DNA from: Adineta vaga
Taxonomy: Eukaryota > Rotifera
Reading direction: 5' to 3'
NCBI GenBank assembly: GCA_021613535.1
Contig: CP075495.1
Span: 2,852,001-2,916,000, forward strand
DNA: 64,000 nucleotides
The notes beneath the pieces are model-generated. The model saw only the letters and a program-made list of their open reading frames with translations. It searched no databases and was not told where the DNA came from. This document shows, in pieces, positions 40,741 to 51,200 of this stretch. Positions within the stretch are counted from its first letter, which is position 1. Every line of letters starts with the position of its first letter. A program made the position numbers and the translations under genes.

Positions 40741-43700
40741 ATGGTAGACCTGAAGGATAATGTGGACACATTGTCCAAGAATGTATGTGTCTTGTATGCT
40801 TTTGAATAGTGAATAAAAGTTTGTATAAATTTGTTAGAAAAATCAAGCACGTCAAATTAATACCAATGTTGATCAACTTGAATCAATTCCCAATAAGAAA
40901 GCGTAGGTCTTTTTGAGTCATTGAAACGGATTTAAGAAAGAAAAGTTTTGAAGAGATTTTAGCCAAGTATTCATATTCATTTAGAGAAGGATGTAAACAA
41001 CGAAGAGCGATTTGGATAACATTAACTGCAAGTATAGTTACGATCGTATTAGGTGTTGCTGTTGGAGTACCAGTAGCTATGAAAATGAGTCAAAATACAG
41101 AATCAATGACTACAGCACCATCACTTGTTGCAGGTAATTACGAAATGATTTTGTTCATCTGATTGCACTAGAATTTCATAATTTTTAGCTTCTATTATGA
41201 CTACAACTTCTACTACATCAGGTCTATTGTACTAAAAGTATCATATTAATCAGCGAATTTTTGTTGACGTTTCAGTATCGTCAATATCAATGAATTCCAC
41301 AGCAAGTAAGATATATATTACTGATCATTGTGACTTGTGAGCTAAAGGCTATTGCTTATCGTCATAGGCACTTTCTGCAGTATGGATTAGAATAATCAAT
41401 GACTAGTATTTCAATGTAAATATCCTTTCTTCCTCAGCAATAGTTTCTGTAACATCTATCCCTAATTCTTCTACTGCTAGTCGTAAGTTGATGTTCTTGG
41501 CTCGACTATTTTCCTTTGTTTATGATAAACAGCAATCTTTATTTAAAACACTCATCTCTTTTGTAGCGACTTCTACGATAAGTTCTACTACTAGTACTAG
41601 TGAGTTTATTATTCGTTTTTAATTTATCTAACTGTGCGTTTATTTAACATCAGCAATAATGGGTGTATTGACCAGTAGTAAGATACAGTGTTAATTATTT
41701 TATTACTATTAGGACACCTTTACTTTCCGTAGCATAAACCTTGACTACACCGAATACTAGTAATGCGGATCTATCAGCATAGTTTCGCATACTCCTTTGT
41801 TCATTTTCTAGGTACATCATCGTCTCCATCGATATTAACTACCTCCACGAGTTGTAAGCCATATTCTAATGCATTACTCATAAATATACCTTTTCTTTCC
41901 GTAGCATTCACTTCCATTACTTCTGCAATTACAAGTATACTCCGTTGATTATGACGTTCATACTTAGTTATTAATCTTTTAGACACATCATCGACTTCCT
42001 CCTCAATAGTTACTACCACTAGCAGTATAAATTTTATTTTCCGTGAACTGTTATTCATGAATCGTACTTTTTAGCGAGTACTTTGTCCATTTCTTCGACC
42101 ACAAGTGCGAATCATTACTTATAAATTTTCTATCTAACTAGTTTTTCTTTAAGTCACAACAACACTCACACTCACACTCACAACCACAGCCACAACAAGC
42201 AGAAGTATGAAGTATCTACTTTTCGGTTCCTAGTTTGATCACTCACTTCTCCTTAGGCACGAGTTCATCGACCTCCAGCACTACTAGTACCTAGTATTGG
42301 TTATAGTTTTCATATATACCACTTTTCTTTCAGGCACATCGATAACAAGTGAAACAACAACTACATGTATGAAATACTGTTTTAAGTCTCCTATATAAAC
42401 CATCGTCCTTTTTAGCGTCTACATCGACTACTTCCAGCACTTCAAGTATAGAACATCGACTCGAATGCTTCTATACCTTTCATCTTCTTTCAGGCACAGC
42501 AACATTCACAACAAGTCAAACAACCAGCACGAGTATGGAATATTAATCTCTCCCATTCTTGATTTATGTTCTCTTTTTTCGTAGGTACAAGTTCGTCCAC
42601 TTCTAGCGCTACAAGTACCTACTACTAGTTACGCTTTTCATTTTCAATCCTCTTTTTTCAGGCACACTAACTTCAACCACAAGTGAGACAACGAGCACTA
42701 GTATGGAGTCTTTGTTCCTCAAGTCTTAGTTTAAGTTCTCATTTTTATAAGGTACAACTACGCCCACGTCCACCACCACAAGTATTCAGGAATAGTCATG
42801 CTATTGGCATTCCGATATCCTATTCATCATTTCAGGCACATCAACATCAACAACAAGTGAAACAACAACTACATGTATGAAATACTGTTTTAGTTCTCCT
42901 ATATAAACTATTGTACTTTTTAGCGTCTACGTCAACTAGTTCGACTAGTTCCACTAGTTCAAGTACGCATCATAGGTTTGAATAGGTCTTCTTTCCGCAC
43001 CTTTTTTTATAGGTACATTAACATCGACAACAAGTGAAACAACAAGCACCAGTATGGAATCTTTTTTGTTTAGTCTTTAGCTTAGCTCTTCATTTCTACT
43101 TAGGTACAAGTTCATCGACCTCCAGCACTACAAGTATTCTGTATAAGTTACCGCATCTCTTTGTGATAATCTCTTTTAGGCACATCAACTTCAACAACAA
43201 GTGAAACCAGCAGTAGTAGTATGAAATAATTTTTCTTTACCTCTTAGCTAATATTTTCATCTCCTCAGGTACAACTTCGTCCACGTCTAGCACGACAAGT
43301 ACCAAGCATTATTGCTATCTTTCATATGCAACAATTTTCTGTTAGGTACATCAACATCAACAACAAGTGAAACAACAACTACATGTATGAAATACTTTTT
43401 CAGATCGGACACATGAAAACTCGTCCATTTTTAGCGTTCACTACGACCAGTTCCAGTACTTCAAGTAAATATGGCTGAATAGAGTTTAAATATTGAAATT
43501 ATCACGTTTGAAGGCACTTCAACATCGACAACAAGTGAAACAACTGGTACCAGTACGAATTTTATTTTGTTATGTTTTTCCTTAAAATCATCGTATTTCC
43601 TTAGGTTCAACGTCGACGACCTCGACCAGTACAAGTACCTAGTTTATACTTCAAATTTCATACGTAGTGCATTTTATTTTAGGCACATCAACATCGACAA

Positions 43701-45334
43701 CAAGTGAAACCAGCAGTAGTAGTATGGAATAATTTTTCTTTACCTCTTAGCTAATATTTTCATCTCCTCAGGTACAACTTCGTCCACGTCTAGCACGACA
43801 AGTACCAAGCATTATTTCTATCTTTCATATGCAACAATTTTCTGTTAGGCACTTCAACATCTACGACAAGTGAAACGACTAGTACCAGTACGAATTTTAT
43901 TTTGTTATATTTTTCCTTAAAATCATCGCATCTCCTTAGGTTCAACGTCTTCAACTTCTAGTACGACCAGTGCAGCTCTAGGCGAATCGTTCACGTGTTT
44001 AGTTTTTTTCTTTCAAGGCACATCGACATCAACAACAAGTGAAACAACAACCACATGTATTAAATACTTTTTTTGATTGTTTTTTTTTGCAAAATTTCAT
44101 CTCTTTCTAGCATCCACATCAAGTAGTTCCAGCAGTACAAGTATGTATTGTGTACTTGGATAGTTTTTGTATGTTTTACTTGGTTGTAGGTACGTCAACA
44201 ACAACAACGAGTACTGCAAGTACAACTAGTATGACATATTGTTATGGAATTGGTATTCAAAGTTTTATATTTTTTCAGGTTCAACCTCGTCGTCTTCGAG
44301 CACTACAAGTAGAGATATATCAGTTTAGAAACTGCATATCGAATTACTCTTTTATTAAGGCACATCAACGAGTACAGCTACTACAATGACGAGTAAGTCA
44401 GACACTTCGCTAACTACTACATCTGATCCTTTTTTTTGTAGCGTCAACATCGACCACTTCAGTAACGACATGTATGATTTCACGAAACTGATTATTTTAA
44501 CGGCAATCTGATATTCTTGTATTTGCTTTAGCAACTTCTACGACAAGTCGTACTACTTGTTAGATATTTCATGTATTACACTTATGAATTGAATACATAG
44601 AATGATTTTTATTTTAGCTACAAGCAGTACAAGCACGACTAGTCGAACGACAACTACAACAAGTATGTAGTGCCGTTGTTAAATTTCACAAAAAGAAAAA
44701 CCGTGTAATATTTTTGTAGGTGTAACAACAACAAGTAAGTATTCCGTGTAGTATTTTATATTATAAAATATAAAGAACGATCAAAATAGCTACAACTACG
44801 GCAGTGCCACCAAATTTATTAGTTAATCCTGGTGGTGATGCAAGTCTTACTGGTTGGACACAAACAGGTCCATCAACTGCTATTCGAGATACGGGTGGTT
44901 TAATCAATAGTGGCTATAATCCACGAACGGGTGGTGGCATGTTTGCTGGAGGTCTTGGATCTGGTGGTTCATCATCAGGTCTTACTCAAAATGTCATACT
45001 ACTTGGTGGGCCACAAAACTTAATCGCTGCTCAACTCGATGCTGGAACATTGAAAGTTGAAATCAAATTTTATTATCAGAATTATAATAGTTTCTGGCTT
45101 TCCACGGATGAAGCTCAAGTAATTGTCACATTTAAATCAGCAACAAATGTTGTTTTAGGTACTGCCGATTCTGGAAACAAAATCTGTAATATCTATCCTG
45201 GATGGTGTTTCTATTCGAATATAGTCAATCTTCCTGTTGGCACACGAACTATTGAGTATAAAATGAATTTTATTCGCAATGGTGGAACAGACATTGATTC
45301 GTATATTGATGATGCTTCATTACGAATTATTTAA
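40741..45334 (+). CDS. predicted type II membrane mucin with micro-exon stalk and C-terminal beta-rich domain
   Basis: Exons 40741..40782, 40838..40902 and 40985..41133 encode a cytosolic tail (MVDLKDNVDTLSKN, QLESIPNKKA) and one membrane helix (IWITLTASIVTIVLGVAVGV). About 42 micro-exons (41189-44734) then encode a roughly 470-residue Ser/Thr stalk. The last exon, 44790..45334, has no Ser/Thr repeats: NLLVNPGGDASLTGWTQTG, many glycines, WCFYSNIVNLPVGTRTIEY and a final IDSYIDDASLRII. This resembles galactose-binding-like or DUF642-type beta sandwiches, though the match is by general look only. All exons keep phase 1 and total 2,211 bases (736 residues). One micro-exon (41733-41759) carries an in-frame TAA. 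The lack of a cleavable signal and the helix near residue 45 support type II topology with the stalk outside, where it would be O-glycosylated. Function unknown. Confidence 0.75.
41189..44734 (+). repeat. tandem array of exon-intron units (micro-exon array)
   Basis: Micro-exons: 41189-41221, 41276-41305, 41368-41379?, 41438-41482, 41567-41599, 41654-41677, 41733-41759 (TAA), 41812-41853, 41905-41934, 41983-42024, 42075-42104, 42154-42204, 42257-42286, 42334-42366, 42416-42445, 42494-42532, 42585-42614, 42662-42700, 42752-42781, 42836-42874, 42924-42962, 43013-43051, 43104-43133, 43180-43218, 43269-43298, 43346-43384, 43435-43464, 43514-43552, 43605-43634, 43683-43721, 43772-43801, 43849-43887, 43940-43969, 44018-44056, 44111-44140, 44190-44228, 44279-44308, 44360-44392, 44442-44471, 44532-44558, 44618-44662, 44720-44734. 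From about 42494 to 44308 exons of 39 bases (STSTSTTSETTTT type) and 30 bases (STSTSSTSS type) mostly alternate, giving a two-exon unit of about 170 bases. The intron sequences are also related between copies (for example the introns after 43180-43218 and 43683-43721 are nearly identical). Confidence 0.85.
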
Positions 45335-45926
45335 TAGTGAACTTTTTAGTGATCTCATAAATTCGTCATAATTAAAACTTTCTTCAAAGACATATGTTAA
45401 ACTTTTATAAATCAAGTGGGCAGCATATTACTATAGGAGAAAAATGAACAACAAATTGAATTATAGAGAAAGAAAACGTGCAAATATTAACGAATCCGAA
45501 CTTCACATGTATGTGTATAAATGAAATGTGCGGATATTTCACTATCTATCTTGCTCACTTTTTTCGCGTACAATAAAACTATATAAGCAAATAAAAAGAC
45601 AATTAAATGAAACAATGACAGCAAAAATTAACAAGACCACATGTGAGACAGTTGATAAAAGTTTCGGATGGAAAGAAGAGAAAGATGAGAAACACTACAT
45701 ACTACAAATAATATTAGAATTTGTTTTGGTTGTTTCAAACGAAGAAGAAATAAAAACATACACACACACACACATAAAAACACTTTGTATACACAAATAT
45801 GAAAACAAACAACAAAACGAGGCAAGTATTTTACGAACTCTAGGTATTAATTATCATTTGAATCAAAGACCCGTTTTTGATACTCGTCGATCTAATGAAG
45901 ACAAATGTAAATTAATAATAGATGAA
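45335..45926. other. convergent 3' spacer
   Basis: Between the ends of the mucin (plus) and PDZ (minus) genes. AT-rich, with a CACACACACAC tract at about 45761-45773. The open frame across it is not believed. Confidence 0.45.
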
Positions 45927-47542
45927 TCAATTAAATCTACCTGCAAATCCAACCATTTTTGTTTGTGTTGAAGGTACTTCTGAAGATTGTATCTCCGAAG
46001 TTGTTTCATTTATAATTGGTTCAATATGAACAATTGTTGGTAATGTTCGTGATGTAATTGGATAATTTCTTTCTCGATACCAATGAACCGATTTTTTATC
46101 CAGTACTAACAATTCAAGATCATCACGTGCCATGTGTTGTTTGATTTTATCTAAGATTGTTTCATAAGTTAATGCATGAATTGTTGTACCATTTATTTCA
46201 ATAATTCGATCACCATCACGTAAACCACAAACAGCAGCTGGTGAATGTTTAGTAACATCGGAAATGAAAACTCGGCTAAATAGAATTCAATCAATTTGAA
46301 ATATGAAAATTATGGAAAAGATTTTTCTATTACCCAAGTTTTTTTGGATCACCACATAGAAAAAAGCCATAGAATGGTGATGTAGCAAATTTTCGAACAC
46401 GACAAAGACGTGCAACAGGTGCATCGTGTGAAGATATATCCGATAATCTAGTTATCGAGCCCTCTAGAAAATGACAAATCAAATAAACGTCTGCTTTTTA
46501 ATCAATACTATGTCAGCTTACTTTCGGATGACGTAGAAATACTCTTTGGATAATGAATAATACCTGGTGATGCTGTAATTCCTATTTATAGAAGAAAACA
46601 TTCATGAAAATTTCAAACAAAGAAAAAAAAAGATGTGATTTTATACCAGTTGCAAGTGCAGGAACACTTCCACTAAGAGCTCGACTGGTAAAATTATCAA
46701 TTTGCTTTAATTGTCCCGGTAAATTTGGATAACTTGTAGCAATTTTTTGTTGATTAAAACTATCAAATGGACTAATAGAACTATTGATATCCGATACATC
46801 ATCACTTAATATAGTTGTTCGTGGTGACTGTATGGTTGATGTTAGAAATGTATTATTATTATTATTGCTATTTGATAAATTATTTATATTCGTTTGTTTA
46901 TCGCCATCCACTGTCGATGGATAAATATCTCGTGTATGACTTTCAATAACACGCATTTCAATAGATTCATTTATTCGCATTGCAGAAACAAGCATGTCTA
47001 CGACCTGAATCGGAAAGAGAAAAGAAAACTAGTGTTTTCTTAAATAAATAATAATTTCAAACGTACTTGTTCATATTTAATATTTCTGACATCAACACCT
47101 TCAACTTCCAATACTTCATCATTCACTTGTAAGCCAGCTATATCTGCTGCTGAATACTATTGAAGAAAAAAAAACGAAGAGGAAACCAAACATTAAATAT
47201 ATATATTTTCGATGTATCTTCGAACCTTTTCAACAGCTGTGATTGTATGATCATAATCACCGGTGGCACTTAGAACAAAGCCAAGACCTTTATTACGATC
47301 GACTTTGAGTACACATCGGCGAGGACCTCGAAGATAATCAAATGATCCAGTTGATATCGTTGAACGAACAGTATCTTGTATCGATGAGGCAGGTAATACA
47401 GTTGTTGTATTACTTGTCACTGTATCGAGTGATTGAGAAACATAGGGATTTTCTAATCGATTATGTCCATTCCGAAATGTTGGTGGTGATGGTGCACGTC
47501 CTTTTGTACTAGTCGTTGTTTTTGTAGTAGAATCATATTCTG
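45927..47542 (-). CDS. 3' exon group of the PDZ scaffold: two PDZ domains
   Basis: Exons 47542..47226, 47156..47067, 47004..46647, 46581..46522, 46463..46334 and 46275..45927 keep frame throughout. The first PDZ domain spans RRCVLKVDRNKGLGFVLSAT to YEQVVDMLVSAMR (carboxylate loop LGFV). The second runs from RLCRVRKFATSPFYGFFLCG to DLELLVLDKKS (loop YGFF). The tail ends STQTKMVGFAGRFN. There is no clear start codon at its 5' end: coding (EYDSTTKTTTSTKGRAPS) begins straight after the acceptor at 47543 and needs a preceding exon ending in phase 1. The donor at 50071 of the upstream PDZ gene fits, so I infer that these exons are a third 3' end of that gene rather than a separate gene. Confidence 0.75.
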
Positions 47543-48250
47543 CTGAAGAAAATCAAAATCAAATTCATTGTTCTTTATTATTTTTGACATCGAACGGATT
47601 TATCACTGATAAAAAATATACGAATCTCTTTACACACATTTTATCTTTCTCAACTTTTCAAGTTTTTTACTTTTCGTACTCGTTTAAATTAGAAATTCTT
47701 CTAACATAACTTCATTCGTCAAGACATTCTTCTATAGAAATATCTTATCAGAATCGAATACTTTATCATGAAAACTTTCTCAAATATGCATATTGTTTCC
47801 CTTTGATTAAACACAATAAAAAGTGCAAATTACTAATCTAATCTAATCCAATCTACAAAATATACACACTACAATTATATCTAAGTGAAATAAATATATA
47901 TACATATAACCTACCGTGGTTGTGTCATTTCTAGAGGCACATCAAGCTGTCGATAATATGCGTGCAATATGAATAATAAATAGTTGCTTTTGATCTACAG
48001 TAGTCGAACTAAACATGCAAGTTGTGCTTTTTTACTGTATGTCTGTGTGTGTGTGTCGCTATTGTGTAAAAATAACAATGTAAAGAAGTTATACTAATAG
48101 AAAAAAAACTACAAAAAATACTACGATTTTAAATAACAAATGACAACAATAATAATGATAATAATAATAATAATACTAATAGTGAGACAAAAGTAGAGAA
48201 TAATCAGATAGCTACATGCAAAAGAAGAGAAAGAAAATGTATGAAACTAA
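47543..48250. other. intron or 3' region within the PDZ locus
   Basis: AT-rich sequence with TG and ATA/ATT runs (48045-48056, 48148-48175) between the stop at 48251 and the next coding exon at 47542. It would be 3' untranslated sequence for one form and intron for another. No coding potential seen. Confidence 0.45.
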
Positions 48251-51200
48251 TCACGAACGTTTTGATGATTTTGAATGTCCAATTTTGTGAAATAGATTAT
48301 TAATTGCATGTGGTATAGCTTTTGTTTTTGATCCTTTGGAATCTTTTGTTGATGCTTGTTGTAGTGATGTAGCGGATCGAGATAGATTCAGTCCATTTTG
48401 ACTGCCAGCTGATGTGATACTCGAACGTTGAGCATTATTTTGTGTTGGATCAAAGAATTTCAATGGTGCTTCATTATGACGGGTAGACGTCTGTACTGGT
48501 GAATGTGGTGCAGTTAAATGAAAACTAACTGGTGCTGATGAAACATTATCAGATGGTGCTTTTTGTTCAGTGATTTTGGAATTTTCCTCTTCTTCATTCT
48601 CAGAATCCGTTTCTTTCGATGTCGATAAACGAAATCCAGTAGATGGGAGATGATGAGGTGAATTATTTTCATCATGTTTAATCATACTATTATGTAACTG
48701 TTCTAAACTATCTCGTGACGATAGAGATGATGCGGTTGTAGCAGCAAGAACTGGTAATTTATGAAAACTTGCTGATGACCTACTTTTTGGAAAGATATGT
48801 TTCACTTTTAATTCGGGTTCTTTCAATGGTTTTTTTGTTCGTCTACAATAATCAAATGTTTCTTGATCGACCACGAGCATTTCTAATCGACCATCACGCT
48901 TGGCTTTTTCAATTTCTTTTTTCACTTTATCATAACCTAAACCTTTAGTTTTCTTGTCATTGATTTTCAATAATATATCACGTGATTGTAAACCAGCACC
49001 TTCGGCTATGATTGCGGTTCGACACGTAATATTAATGGATATTCATAATCGGGTTCTTCACTTAATTCAAAACCAAATGTTGCTGATTGTGTTCCATCAC
49101 CATTTGTTGGATGTAAATGACAAAGACGTAATGTATAGGAAAGTTCTTTATTTCGCTGTTCTAAAAAAAAGCAGCAGAGAAAAACAAAGAACAAAAAGAC
49201 ATGCCAAACTAGATACGGATCATAAAGCAAATCGGGATCTTCGAATAATAAGAGATAGAGAGAAAAAGAGAAAGTTCAGAAAAGAATGAGTGAGCTAGTC
49301 AATTGGCAAAAATAAACAAGAGTAAATTATCAAGCCAGGAAAACATAGCTATAATTAAAATAAATCAAGCAAAACTTGCCTTGAGTATACATGTTTCTAC
49401 ATAGTTGGAAAAAAATGTTCACTAGTTTTAGATATATGGTAATGATCATTAGAGTCTTTTATTGAAGATTAACGTCTCGAATTATTATTCTTCGTAGTGG
49501 TAGTAGTGCTGCTGCCGCCGCCAACGGAGGAGGTAGACTTGCCTCGATCTTAAATAAGAGAGAAAAAAAGAAAGAAAAATCAACGAGACAATTTTAATGA
49601 GTTTATTAGAGTAGGTTTATTTAGGTGAATAGTGGCGTTGTTCAGTGTCAAGAAATAAGCGGGCATTCAGTGTCAAGCTTGAAGAAGATGTGAAAAGACA
49701 ATATGAATTGACTAATCCTATATCCATCCACAACGGCAGCAGCATAATGCACAGTACACCAATGGCGATAAAGAAGGAGAAAAATAATAAATATGAGGAG
49801 AATTGTATGCTTTTTTTTCTTTTATGAAAATTGATTATTATTGATAAAGTAGGGCAGAGAGAGAGAAAGAGAAAGAATGAAAGAAAAAGCTCATTAATAA
49901 GCTATTGAACCATTATTTCAATAGTCAGTTAAGAGGACATTCCTTTTTTTTTAAAGTCATGCATAAGTATCCGTGAGCATTTGGCAAGTGTTGGTCAAAA
50001 AGCTTCAGATACGAATTCGAAATAAACAAGATATCAAGCAAATCAATGTTTAATTTGTATATTTTACTTACTTTGATATTCTTCAACAGCATTTGCACCA
50101 CGAGTACTAGGTTCTCCTCCTCCAATACTATCATTATTTCCTACAGTATTGCTATCATAACTATCTAGAGAAGCATTTCTTGGATTTGACATAGATGATT
50201 GACTATCTTTCTTTGCTTGTTCTGAATCCGATTGATTTATTGATTGTCCACGAACAACAAGTTCAACACGTTTTTGTTGTAATGCTTCTTTAACTAATTT
50301 GACTGTATCTTCATAAGTTGTTTCAGTTACAGATTTACCATTGATCGAAAGAAGCGTATCATTAAGAAGTAAGCCAGCTCTTCCTGCCGGTGAATTTTTT
50401 TCAATTTGACATATAACATATGGTGGTGGAGCTTTACCACTAAGTGCAAAGCCAGCTGTACCTTCTACTGATGGTTGTAGAACACAAACACGCGTACCCG
50501 GTACAGATGTTGGTGATGATGATAAAGGTGGTGCTGGTGCAGCTTGTTTACCTGATAATGATGATGTTGTTGAACCTGCACGTGGTACAGTAATTGGATC
50601 ATTTATAGAACGAATGCTACTAGCTTCTTTTTGTTCAGCTGGAAGAAAAAATAACGATCGTATGACTAAGTCGATAGTAAATAGAATTCATTATTATTGA
50701 ATAAGATACATGCAAAGTGTTAGTTTTGTTACATAGAAGTGACATGCAATAAAAAAGAAAAGAAAAGAAAAGAGAATGACGAATGTGTTTATATGTTTCA
50801 ATTTTTTTTGTTCATTCAAGCAAAAGTAGTGCAGTTATTTTTCTTTTTTTTTCAATGATAAATATACAGAAATACAAAGACTAATGAATCTAGAAGTTTG
50901 TGAAGAAAACCACATACACACAAGATCAATGTTAGTCATGCAGGTTATAAAAACAACAATTCTATGATATTTGTTGTGACATATTTTGCCTACTTTGTTC
51001 TGTTTCATTAGGTAATTTATGTTCAAATATTGGTTTCCAATTCAAAATATTCTTTTCTTGATAAATTTTATATCGTTGCATATCACTTTTTCTAATTAGA
51101 ATTAAATCAATACTAACATTTGATAATGATAATTTTCGAATAAGAATTTTCACATCATCATGTGTCATTTGTTCGACATTTTTTCGATCAACAAATAGAA

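Noticed and set aside
45528-45971. 147-codon plus frame at the convergent 3' ends
   Set aside because: Low-complexity, runs over a CA tract and overlaps the real PDZ exon on the other strand.
48954-49289. 111-codon plus frame
   Set aside because: Shadow of the PDZ 7 exon on the minus strand.
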